NCBI GenBank assembly: GCA_037439425.1
Contig: JBBIWA010000068.1
Span: forward strand, 1-32,915
Reading direction: 5' to 3'
DNA from: JBBIWA01 sp037439425
GTDB taxonomy: Bacteria > Acidobacteriota > Blastocatellia > RBC074
DNA length: 32,915 nucleotides
Shown here piece after piece: positions 17,553-25,977 of this stretch. A model generated the notes under the pieces. The model saw only the letters and a list, made by a program, of their open reading frames with translations, did not search any database and had not been told where the DNA came from. The translations under genes and the position numbers were made by a program. Position 1 is the first letter of the stretch; the number at the start of each line of letters is the position of its first letter.

Positions 17553-17782
17553 GGGTGCAGTTTTCAAAAGTCGGTTAGTGGTAGCGGGGACAACATCCCC
17601 CCAACGGCAGTTGGTGGAGAGTGCAAGTCCAGCCTACACCAGCTTGCCTCACTATCTACCGGATACCTCCGACGGAAATCGGGGGGGCCAACTCCAGCCT
17701 GCGATCCGGATGGTAGGTGGGACCTGAACCATCCACCAACTGCAGTTGGTGGGATTGCGACCGACTTTTGAAAACCGCATCC
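17553..17782. mobile_element. Element C: 230-bp MITE-like insertion
   Basis: The terminal inverted repeat is 23 bp with two mismatches; its core is TGCAGTTTTCAAAAGTCGGT at 17556-17575 and the near-complement at 17760-17779. A perfect 9-bp direct repeat GAGGCAGCA flanks it immediately on both sides (17544-17552 and 17783-17791), which marks a target duplication. Just inside each end is a palindrome of the type CCAACTGCAGTTGG. No gene fits inside. It lies between the FHA-ABC gene and the FHA-protease promoter element. The terminal repeats and duplication length differ from elements A and B, so it belongs to a different family. The rest of 17325-17927 shows only the promoter element and degenerate GACTGGCAACTGAC-like sequence near 17870. 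Confidence 0.85.
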
Positions 17783-17927
17783 GAGGCAGCACACTGGTGA
17801 GTAAATGGGCTTTACAGCGGTTTTCAGTTGCAGGCTCAGGTGAGCGGAGTTTGACTGGCAGCTGATGACTGGCAACTGACAACCGGGCAGAAGAAAATCA
17901 TCGTTTGCACCACTGCTCTGTCGAGTG

Positions 17928-20408
17928 TCACAGCGCATCTTTGCGTTTGAGTGCCCACATGGTTAGAGCTAGGAACAGGACAATAAATCCACCGAGCACC
18001 TGCAGGTCCGTGACGATGCGCTGGCCGTAGGCAATCTTGATCTCCTCCTCAGACTTCCCGTCAAACACCTGCTGATATTCAGCCACGTAGAGGCGCGTCG
18101 CCAGCGCCTCGCGGGCATTTCGGTCGTTAAGGCTCACGGCGTGAGAGAGCGCTTCGACCGACCAGCGAGCAATAATCACCGCACTAACATAGCTGGTTGC
18201 GCCCATCCCACCTTTCTTGATGATCACATCCTGAGGCCGGCTGGCAGCGCCGCGCCCGGCTGGCTGTGGCGTAGTCTGTCTCATCTCTTCAAAGCGCTGA
18301 TACTCAGCTGCAGTGGCCGGCTTGAACCCTTTGCTGACGTTCACATGGAGCTCGTCGAGCGGTTTGAGAAAGCCTGCAAGCAACAGTTGCGGGATGAGTA
18401 TGAGCGGCAGCGTGCTGATGGCCTTCTCGGTGGTGCCAACCAGGGCCGAAAGGAACAGGCCCAGCGTGAGACCGCCCAGCGAAGTGAGATAGAGAATCAG
18501 CAAGAGCAGACCGAAATCTTGCCCGCTTAGCCGTCCAAACCAAATCAGTAGTCCAACAAACAGCGCGCATTGAATCAGGCTCAAGCCACCTAGCACTGTG
18601 AACTTCGAGCAGGCGTAAGAAGGGATCTTCAAATTGATGAATCGCTCACGCGCGTAGATCGGCGCTTCCGCAACAATCTCGCGCACAGCGTTGTTAGCGC
18701 CAAACCAGATCGCGATGATTGCCGTGATGAAGAGCGTGTTGGCATCGTTGAGCGTGCCGCGAGTGACGAGCGAAAGTAGCGCGGCAAGAAACGCTGGTTG
18801 AAGAAACAGCAGCGCTGTATGGCGCTGATCCTTGAGTTTGATCTCAAGGTAACGGCAGGTGAGATGAACCCACTGGCGGAGACCTAACTCCCGTTTCGGG
18901 CGCCGCGGTTTAGCTTGCTCTGGGAGGCGAGCTTGCACGGTGGTGCGCGTTAGCTCTTGTGTCTCAGCAATCCGCTTGCTCACATAGCGCTGGAATTGCG
19001 GCGAAGCCTGAAAAGTAGCGCTCAGCAGGTCGGGATCGTAGTAGTCCAGGAGGCGATAGATCTCATTCGGTTCGCGGCAGCCAAAGTAAGTGAGCGCTTC
19101 ATGCGGCGGGCCGAAGAAAGCCAGCCAGCCGCCAGGCGTGAGGATTGCTACGTGATGCATCAGCTCGAATCTTTCGAATCTATGCGTGACCATGACCACA
19201 ATCCGCCCTTCATCGGCCAGACGCCGAAATAGCACCATCATGTTTTCAGCAGTCTGCGGATCGAGCGGCGAGGTCGGCTCATCGAGGAAAATGAAATTGG
19301 GTCTGGTGACCAGTTCCATCCCCAGGCTCAAGCGTTTCTGCTGCCCGCCGGAAAGCTGGCCGAAGGGTGTCGTGTACTGCTCCTCAAGCCCTACGGTTTC
19401 CATCACTTCTTCAACGATGCGGCGCACTTCTGCGCGCGGCGTTCCAGCTGGTAGGCGAAGCCGGGCGGCATAAGTGAGAATGCGCTCAACCGAGAGCGCA
19501 TCAAACAGGATGTCGCGCTGCGGCACTCGAGCGATGGAGCGGCGCAACGCAGCGAAGTTGCGGTAAAGATCGAGCTGATTGATGTAGACGCTGCCCGAAG
19601 TGGCTGGGCGTAATCCACTGAGCGCGTCGAGCAGAGTGGACTTGCCGCAGCCTGATGGCCCTATCAGCCCGACAAACTCGCGCTGGCTGATGGCCAGCGA
19701 AACATCTTTGAGAATCGTTCGACCTGCGATCTCTTGGCTCAGCCCCCAGGCACTAATCCGGCTTGCGCTCAGGTCATACCATTGAATCTGATCCCCATCC
19801 ACGCGCAGAAGCATCCCGCCCAGAAAAATGAGATCATCCGGACTGAGAGATCGTGGATGGGTTACTAACTCTCCGTTGACGAAGGTGCCATTGGTGCTGC
19901 CTAAATCGGTCAGGATCGGTCTCGCGCCGCGCGCGTAAGCCAGCGAGGCGTGATAACGCGAGATGCCAGGCGCGTTCAGAACGATTTCGTTGTCAGGCTG
20001 CCGGCCGATTCGCACCACTGCCTGCTCACCAGCAGACAGTGGAGGAGTAATGATGCCCCTCGCCTGTGCCTCCAGAGGAGTGGTCAGGCGGAAGGTAAAA
20101 GCAATTGCTGCATCCGGACCCAGGCTGATGCAATCGCCGTCCCTGACTTCACATTGCGTTACTGCCTGACCATTGACAAATGTCCCAAAGCGCGAACCTA
20201 GATCCGTGATGATCACCTTCTGCGGCGAGACGATCTCCAGCAAGGCGTGACGCCGCGAAATGGTCTCTTCATCCAGGACAAGGTGGCATTGCCTGGTGTC
20301 GCGACCGATGAGGATGCGCGGCTCTCCGAGCCAGACTTGGTGTCCCACCAGCGGCCCGGAGAGCCCCAGCAAATAGGCTTTTTTCAGTTGCTTGTTGAGC
20401 TCAGTCAT
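17928..20408 (-). CDS. Rv1747-like ABC transporter with two FHA domains
   Basis: An 826-residue half-transporter. The start is set at the ATG at 20408, because the longest frame starts at 20483, only 5 bp after the promoter-like block and so probably before the transcript begins. Two FHA domains lie at about 25-108 (GRD, SRRHA at 51-55, GSRFGTFVNG at 71-80) and 128-203 (GRQPDNEI, SRYHA at 150-154, GSTNGTFVNG at 170-179). The ABC domain has Walker A GPSGCGKST (250-258), LSGGQ (352-356), Walker B IFLDEP (373-378) and the H-loop His409. An ABC-2/ABCG-type membrane domain with about six helices fills the C-terminal third, with a large external loop. This order matches Mycobacterium tuberculosis Rv1747, whose FHA domains bind kinase-phosphorylated threonines and control export. 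The substrate here is unknown. Confidence 0.9.
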   Translation of the reverse strand: MTELNKQLKKAYLLGLSGPLVGHQVWLGEPRILIGRDTRQCHLVLDEETISRRHALLEIVSPQKVIITDLGSRFGTFVNGQAVTQCEVRDGDCISLGPDAAIAFTFRLTTPLEAQARGIITPPLSAGEQAVVRIGRQPDNEIVLNAPGISRYHASLAYARGARPILTDLGSTNGTFVNGELVTHPRSLSPDDLIFLGGMLLRVDGDQIQWYDLSASRISAWGLSQEIAGRTILKDVSLAISQREFVGLIGPSGCGKSTLLDALSGLRPATSGSVYINQLDLYRNFAALRRSIARVPQRDILFDALSVERILTYAARLRLPAGTPRAEVRRIVEEVMETVGLEEQYTTPFGQLSGGQQKRLSLGMELVTRPNFIFLDEPTSPLDPQTAENMMVLFRRLADEGRIVVMVTHRFERFELMHHVAILTPGGWLAFFGPPHEALTYFGCREPNEIYRLLDYYDPDLLSATFQASPQFQRYVSKRIAETQELTRTTVQARLPEQAKPRRPKRELGLRQWVHLTCRYLEIKLKDQRHTALLFLQPAFLAALLSLVTRGTLNDANTLFITAIIAIWFGANNAVREIVAEAPIYARERFINLKIPSYACSKFTVLGGLSLIQCALFVGLLIWFGRLSGQDFGLLLLILYLTSLGGLTLGLFLSALVGTTEKAISTLPLILIPQLLLAGFLKPLDELHVNVSKGFKPATAAEYQRFEEMRQTTPQPAGRGAASRPQDVIIKKGGMGATSYVSAVIIARWSVEALSHAVSLNDRNAREALATRLYVAEYQQVFDGKSEEEIKIAYGQRIVTDLQVLGGFIVLFLALTMWALKRKDAL

Positions 20409-20487
20409 AACCGTCAACAGTTCACGGAGTCCACAGCCGATAAGATCCCTTGACCGACTGGCAGCCACGCCTTCCCCCTTCATTCAC

Positions 20488-20518
20488 TAACGCGAGAAAC
20501 AGGCGGCCAAAGGCTCAG
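20488..20518 (-). promoter_or_regulatory. Shared GAGCC-N17-CGCGTTA element (copy 3)
   Basis: Minus strand: CTGAGCC at 20512-20518 and CGCGTTA at 20488-20494, again exactly 17 bp apart, 80 bp before the proposed FHA-ABC ATG. The spacer sequence differs from copies 1 and 2, so the conserved blocks stand out as the likely recognition sites. Confidence 0.55.
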
Positions 20519-20646
20519 CTCTCTGAATTTTGTGGAGAAGTTGGGGCAGGAGTTGCATCGTCGCAAGCAGTGGCCAAAGAGGCGCTAGCGGCGAGCAGCA
20601 GTGAGAACGGTTTGAGCTGGCGCTGACGGATGTGCAGATGTTGGCT

Positions 20647-21429
20647 TCAGTCTCCTGAGACTCCCTTCATTGGAGGCGGCGCAGCGGCGAGTTTGCGGAA
20701 GCGATCAAGGAGCCAGGCTCCAGCCAGCCAGATTCCACACACGATGACAATCAGCAGCGAAAACCATCTGCCGTAGAGGCCATCAGGGGAATAGAGTTCA
20801 GTAGCTTCGTGCAGTGCATCGCTGTTGGGGAAAAGACCAGCTTCAGAAAATTCGTGAAAGGTGTAGATCGCAATCTGGATGGTGAAGAGTAAAAGGAAAA
20901 TGCCAGTGACTTGAAAGAACAGTTTCAGATTGATCAGGTGCCCCACGCGCGCCCAAATCAAAGCCATGGCTGTGGCCGCGCCCAATCCCAGCAGCGCGCC
21001 GGTCAGATATTGGCCGCGTACCTGTTGCAGCATCAGCGCCGTCTCCATGCCTTCACGGGTGATCATCAGTGCAGAAAACAGAAAGACCCCGGCAAAGGCT
21101 GCCCCATAAGAGCCGCGCGATGAGACTTCGGCAAGTCGCTCGTGCATCTTCTGTTTCAGCTTGGGAGCCGTGCGCCACATATGGATGACCAACGAGATAA
21201 TCAGAATAATGGCCACTACGCCCAGCACCCCCTCCCAAAAGGCTTGATTGACGCCCGTCCTTAACCAGTATCCCAGCGCGGCACTGGCAACCACCGAAAC
21301 AGCAATGGCTGAATAGACCGCCGGGAGCAGCTGCTGCCGCCCGGTCTTGCGCAGATAGGCGAAAATGATGGCGACGATTAGAAACGCTTCGAAGCCTTCG
21401 CGAAGAACGATAATGAATGCCTGGAGCAT
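20647..21429 (-). CDS. FTR1-family high-affinity iron permease
   Basis: A 260-residue inner-membrane protein with about seven helices. Both REXXE iron-binding motifs are present: REGFE (10-14) in helix 1 and REGME (125-129) in helix 4, as in FTR1/EfeU permeases that take up ferric iron after oxidation. No EfeO/EfeB or multicopper oxidase partner lies next to it, so the gene stands alone here. A promoter with an overlapping Fur-like palindrome lies about 105-133 bp upstream (21534-21562), which fits iron-repressed expression. The C-terminus ends in a short proline-rich tail. Substrate assignment rests on the family. Confidence 0.9.
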   Translation of the reverse strand: MLQAFIIVLREGFEAFLIVAIIFAYLRKTGRQQLLPAVYSAIAVSVVASAALGYWLRTGVNQAFWEGVLGVVAIILIISLVIHMWRTAPKLKQKMHERLAEVSSRGSYGAAFAGVFLFSALMITREGMETALMLQQVRGQYLTGALLGLGAATAMALIWARVGHLINLKLFFQVTGIFLLLFTIQIAIYTFHEFSEAGLFPNSDALHEATELYSPDGLYGRWFSLLIVIVCGIWLAGAWLLDRFRKLAAAPPPMKGVSGD

Positions 21430-21533
21430 GCTCTTCTTAGCCTTTCTCTGAGATGCTCAGCGTGGTAATGATCCGCTGATAAGTTGTTCCGTCCGCTCGG
21501 CGCTGCCGGCCAGGCGGGCTGATTCAAGGTGGA

Positions 21534-21562
21534 AGTATATTAAAAATGAAATTCGTTTTCAA
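21534..21562 (-). promoter_or_regulatory. Promoter of the iron permease gene with overlapping Fur-like box
   Basis: Minus strand: TTGAAA (21557-21562), 17 bp spacer, TATACT (21534-21539), a near-consensus sigma70-type promoter in an otherwise GC-rich region. The palindrome TGAAAACGAATTTCA (21547-21561) covers the -35 and spacer; it matches the 7-1-7 Fur consensus TGATAATnATTATCA at 10 of 14 positions. A repressor bound here would block polymerase. Confidence 0.55.
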
Positions 21563-21626
21563 CTTATTGGTAAAAACTTTCGACCTGTGCCAGTGGTTTT
21601 CTGAATCCCCCCGATGGAGATCGGGG

Positions 21627-22358
21627 CATGCGCGCCAGGATAAGGGTGAAAAGCTGAAGGCCCAATCCCCTGAAGCGGTATTGGGGGATCGTTCAGGTCC
21701 TAGCTTCCTGCCCCGCTGATGAGAGGGGCTCACCAAGCCGAGAGGCTAGAGTTGGACCATCCCCCAGCTGCCTTGGGGAACTGCGAAAGAGTTGCAGCCT
21801 TCCGAATAGGCTGGGCTTGAGCTTTTGTCATTACCCAAATTTTTGTATGCCGATGCCACGAGAGAAGTCTTGTGGAGTCTCACGCTAGTGGCGACAGCGA
21901 ACTAGGCAAGGATTAAAGATGCCACGAGACAAGCCTTGTGGTATCTCACGCTGTTGGCTACAGGGAACTAGGCAAGGATTGAAGATGCCACGAGACAAGT
22001 CTTGTGGAATCTCACGCTGATGGCTACGGTAGCCGACAACGTGAACCACCACGAGGCAAGCTCGTGGCATCGGTAGCTCAGAAGCTTGCCTAGCCGACAA
22101 CGTGAATCACCACGAGGCAAGCTCGTGGCATCAGTAGCTCAGAAGCTTGCCTAGCCGACAACGTGAATCACCACGAGGCAAGCTCGTGGCTAGCTCAGAC
22201 GCGCACCTAGCCCGGCAACGTGAATCACCACGAAGCAAGCTCGTGGCATTTGTAGTCGCCGCCAGTGAAAAGATTTGGGTCTGGACAAGCTTGAAGGATC
22301 ACCCAACTGCCGCTTCAGGGGATTCGCAGAACTATTTAGCCTTATCCTGGCGCGCATG
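21627..22358. mobile_element. Element B: 732-bp MITE-like insertion, inverted copy of element A
   Basis: The ends carry the same 19-bp terminal inverted repeat CATGCGCGCCAGGATAAGG as element A. Flanking 11-mers GGAGATCGGGG (21616-21626) and GGAAATCGGGG (22359-22369) differ at one base and mark the target duplication. The whole length aligns with element A in reverse orientation, including the 'gccgccagtgaaaagat' and 'ctattcggaaggctgcaa' blocks. The hairpin array (about 21850-22250) holds roughly three type 2 and four type 1 units, against four and two in element A, which accounts for the different length. It lies upstream of the FTR1 promoter and was inserted into a palindrome of the CCCCCGATGG...ATCGGGG type. 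Confidence 0.9.
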
Positions 22359-22414
22359 GGAAATCGGGGATCGTTCAATCCCAACCCAGCAGCAACCAGA
22401 CCACGGCACGAATC

Positions 22415-22434
22415 CCCCCGACGGCCGTCGGGGG
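22415..22434. repeat. Perfect 20-bp palindrome
   Basis: CCCCCGACGGCCGTCGGGGG, preceded by GAAT. The same AATCCCCCCGA-type palindrome occurs at the left flank of element B (21606-21626), where the element inserted into it. It is probably a small dispersed palindromic repeat. Confidence 0.6.
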
Positions 22435-22706
22435 TATTGCCCTAAACCTGCTTGCACAGGTTGAAAATTTTCCCGGAGCCGTTCCTGTCTTGGTGACGAG
22501 GTTCTGAGACGAGGAGAAGCTCGATGTTGGGTCGTAGCGGTCAGTTGGCTCAGAAGTGCTCAACGGAGACAGCACACAAGGCAAGGGGCCAACTAACCGC
22601 TTGGCCCGGCATTTTCCGAGAAGTTGTTCATCTCGCTCGTGTGGCGCGGGAGAAAGCAATGAAAATGCTTTGCGGGGCGGGAGGGGCAGCCTACCCAGAA
22701 TTCTCC

Positions 22707-22912
22707 GCAGGAGAACCTGGATACGCACGCTTCTAGCGTGCAGGATCTTCGGTCCCCACGAGCAGGCCGGAGGCGTGCCTATCCAGGATTTTCCGCAGGA
22801 GTCGTTTATCTCATCCCGGACGACGCCCTGAAAGCGATCAACATCCTGGGAGCGCATGCTTCTAGCGTGCTCGGTCTCCAGTAAAGACCTGCTTACCGAA
22901 GACGGGCACGCA
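22707..22912. repeat. Dispersed repeat units with GCACGC-TTCTA-GCGTGC hairpins
   Basis: Two hairpins with the same TTCTA loop lie at 22725-22741 (GCACGC/GCGTGC) and 22854-22870 (GCATGC/GCGTGC). Each follows a TTYTCCGCAGGAG block. The block GGTCTCCAGTAAAGACCT...CGAAGACGGGCACG at 22872-22910 repeats in the upstream region of the PP2C gene (14045-14098, opposite strand). A 193-codon minus-strand frame crosses 22375-22956, but it only translates these repeats. Confidence 0.65.
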
Positions 22913-22934
22913 AGGATGCGCGCGCTCACACAGC

Positions 22935-22989
22935 AATTCCCGCTCAAGCGGCACACTCGGAGCTGGCGTTTCCCGCTTGAGCAGGAATT
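22935..22989. repeat. Long inverted repeat upstream of the cysM promoter
   Basis: Arms 22935-22951 (AATTCCCGCTCAAGCGG) and 22973-22989 pair at 16 of 17 bases with a 21-nt loop. It ends 13 bp before the -35 of the cysM promoter. It could insulate the promoter or be another dispersed palindrome; no T-run follows. Confidence 0.6.
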
Positions 22990-23002
22990 TATGCCTTGTG
23001 GG

Positions 23003-23031
23003 TTGAATTAAGGCGGCACGTAGTCTATGAT
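23003..23031 (+). promoter_or_regulatory. Sigma70-like promoter of the cysteine operon
   Basis: TTGAAT (23003-23008) and TATGAT (23026-23031) with a 17-bp spacer. Transcription would begin near 23038, leaving about 27 nt before the leader ATG at 23065 and about 55 nt before the cysM ATG. Confidence 0.55.
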
Positions 23032-23092
23032 GTCACCGTCTTAGAAATTAACGAGTGAGCTCCGATGAAGAAATTTACGACAACCCGCTGTT

Positions 23093-24028
<936 letters not shown>

Positions 24029-24055
24029 AGTCATTGATCCCGGACTAAACGAACG

Positions 24056-24490
24056 ATGGGTATCAGACTGACAGGCAGTCATCTGGAAGCGATTAAACAG
24101 CACGGCGAGCGTACCTATCCGGAAGAGTGCGGCGGTCTGCTGCTTGGCACAGTTGAGGACGGCCGGCGCGTCATATGCGAAGTGCTACCGCTGGAGAATG
24201 TCCGTCCCGATTCGCGTCATAACCGCGTGGAATTAAGCCCACTTGAATACGCTCGCGCAGAAAGAGAAGCCACGCGGCGCGGTCTCGGTGTGTGGGGCTA
24301 TTATCACTCGCACCCGAACCATCCAGCGGAGCCCTCAAGCTTTGATCTCGAACATGCACCCTTCACTGAATGGTCGTATCTGATCGTTTCAGTCCGGGCG
24401 GGGCAGGCCGAGGAAGTGCGCGCCTGGACCTTGCGTGAGGACCGCTCCCGATTCGATGAGGAAGAGATTGAAATCTATACCCAATCATAA
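24056..24490 (+). CDS. mec: JAMM (Mov34/MPN) metalloprotease, Mec-like
   Basis: A 144-residue zinc protease of the JAB1/MPN/Mov34 family. The metal site is intact: Glu24 (PEECGGLLLG), His84-Ser-His86-Pro and Asp97 in HSHPNHPAEPSSFD, matching HxHPx6SxxD. In M. tuberculosis the homologue Mec (Rv1334) releases cysteine from the CysO-cysteine adduct by cutting after the diglycine of CysO. Here it lies between cysM and the fused carrier/E1 gene, so the same role fits. Because the carrier is fused upstream of the E1 domain, this protease might also cut that polyprotein after its Gly-Gly (inference). It is 27 bp after cysM and 16 bp before the next gene. Confidence 0.88.
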   Translation: MGIRLTGSHLEAIKQHGERTYPEECGGLLLGTVEDGRRVICEVLPLENVRPDSRHNRVELSPLEYARAEREATRRGLGVWGYYHSHPNHPAEPSSFDLEHAPFTEWSYLIVSVRAGQAEEVRAWTLREDRSRFDEEEIEIYTQS

Positions 24491-24506
24491 GGAAGGAGAT
24501 CTTCTT

Positions 24507-25967
24507 ATGCCTAAGATAGCCATCCCCACAGCGCTTCGCCAATACGCTGGCGGCAAGGAGTCGGTGGAGGTAACAGGCCGTAGTATCGGCGAAGCACTGG
24601 CTAATTTGACCGAGCAGTATCCTGAGTTGAAGAAGCATCTTTTTGATGCCGAAGGCAAGCTGCGCAATTTCGTCAACATCTACGTTAATGATGAAGACAT
24701 CCGCTATCAGCAGCAAACCAACACGAGCCTCAAAGAAGGCGATGAGATCAGCATCATCCCCTCGATTGCCGGTGGTGCAGTCAGCGAAGAGGTGCTAAAG
24801 AATGTAGCTCTACCTGACTTAAACAAAGAGGAGATCGCTCGCTACAGTCGCCACCTGATCATGCCCGAAGTCGGTATGGAAGGGCAGCGCAAACTTAAAG
24901 CCGCAAGTATCCTGCTGATTGGCGTGGGCGGCCTGGGTTCGCCGCTCGGTTTGTATCTGGCCGCCGCCGGTGTTGGACGGCTTGGGCTGGTAGATTTCGA
25001 TGTGGTGGATCACAGTAATCTCCAGCGCCAGATCCTCCATGGCACAAAGGACGTGGGCCGCTCCAAACTGCAATCAGCCAAAGACCGCCTCTCAGATGTC
25101 AATCCCCACATTCAGATCGATACCTACGAGACGGCGCTCAAGTCCGACAATGCGCTGGAGATCTTCAAGGACTACGACATAATCATTGACGGGACGGACA
25201 ATTTCCCGACGCGCTATTTAGCTAACGACGCCAGTGTGCTGCTGGGCAAACCGAATGTCTACGGTTCGATCTTCCGCTTTGATGGACAGGCATCGGTCTT
25301 CTACCCGAAGGCCGGCGGACCGTGCTACCGCTGCTTGTATCCCGAACCGCCGCCGCCGGGGCTGGTGCCCTCGTGCGCTGAAGGCGGGGTGCTGGGCATC
25401 CTGCCGGGGATTATCGGCGTGATTCAGGCGACCGAAGCGATCAAGTTGATCATCGGCAAAGGCGATCCGCTAATTGGGCGACTCTTGCTCTTTGATGCGC
25501 TCAAGATGAAGTTCCGCGAGCTAAAGCTGCGTCGCAATCCCGCTTGCCCCCTGTGCGGCGAGAATCCCACGATCAAGACTCTGATTGACTACGAGCAATT
25601 CTGCGGCATCACACCACAGCCCGCACAGACGGCTGAGACGGCCGATTGGGAGATTACTGCCACACAGCTTAAAGAGAGACTCGACCGCGGCGAGCCGATC
25701 ACGATCATTGATGTACGCGAGCCGCACGAGTGGCAGATCTGCAACCTTGAAGCGTATGGCTCGAAGCTGATCCCGCTTGGCCAGTTCACTTCGCGGATGA
25801 ATGAGCTTAACAGCGCCGATGAGATCGTCGTCCACTGCAAGATGGGTGGGCGCAGCGCGAAGGCTTACGAGTTGTTGAAGCAAGCTGGGTTTAAGAAGAT
25901 CAAGAACCTGAAAGGCGGCATCTTGGCCTGGGCCGATCAGGTGGATAAGACCATGCCCAAATACTAA
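24507..25967 (+). CDS. Fused sulfur carrier (CysO/MoaD-like) - E1-like MoeZ - rhodanese protein
   Basis: A 486-residue three-domain fusion. The ATG at 24507 follows the strong site GGAAGGAG, so the longer frame from 24435 is rejected. Residues 1-90 form a ubiquitin-like MoaD/ThiS/CysO sulfur carrier ending in IPSIAGG (Gly89-Gly90). Residues 108-350 are an E1-like adenylyltransferase: ATP loop GVGGLG (139-144), RHLIMPEVG, zinc cysteines CYRC (273, 276) and CPLC (347, 350), and the E1 catalytic cysteine Cys290 in GLVPSCAEGG. Residues 380-482 are a rhodanese with the active site HCKMGGRSA (Cys444). E1-rhodanese proteins such as MoeZ load sulfur onto CysO as a thiocarboxylate; here carrier and loader are one chain. 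The Gly-Gly is internal, so either processing or an in-chain mechanism is needed. Confidence 0.9.
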   Translation: MPKIAIPTALRQYAGGKESVEVTGRSIGEALANLTEQYPELKKHLFDAEGKLRNFVNIYVNDEDIRYQQQTNTSLKEGDEISIIPSIAGGAVSEEVLKNVALPDLNKEEIARYSRHLIMPEVGMEGQRKLKAASILLIGVGGLGSPLGLYLAAAGVGRLGLVDFDVVDHSNLQRQILHGTKDVGRSKLQSAKDRLSDVNPHIQIDTYETALKSDNALEIFKDYDIIIDGTDNFPTRYLANDASVLLGKPNVYGSIFRFDGQASVFYPKAGGPCYRCLYPEPPPPGLVPSCAEGGVLGILPGIIGVIQATEAIKLIIGKGDPLIGRLLLFDALKMKFRELKLRRNPACPLCGENPTIKTLIDYEQFCGITPQPAQTAETADWEITATQLKERLDRGEPITIIDVREPHEWQICNLEAYGSKLIPLGQFTSRMNELNSADEIVVHCKMGGRSAKAYELLKQAGFKKIKNLKGGILAWADQVDKTMPKY

Positions 25968-25977
25968 ACGAGAGAAG

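Noticed and set aside
20409..20483. Extended N-terminus of the FHA-ABC protein
   Set aside because: The upstream ATG is 5 bp from the promoter-like block, so it is unlikely to be on the transcript.
22375..22956. 193-codon minus-strand frame
   Set aside because: It runs through several dispersed palindromic repeats, shows no domain and has no ribosome binding site.
24435..24506. Extended N-terminus of the carrier/E1/rhodanese protein
   Set aside because: It overlaps the JAMM gene, and the ATG at 24507 has a strong GGAAGGAG site and starts the carrier fold correctly.
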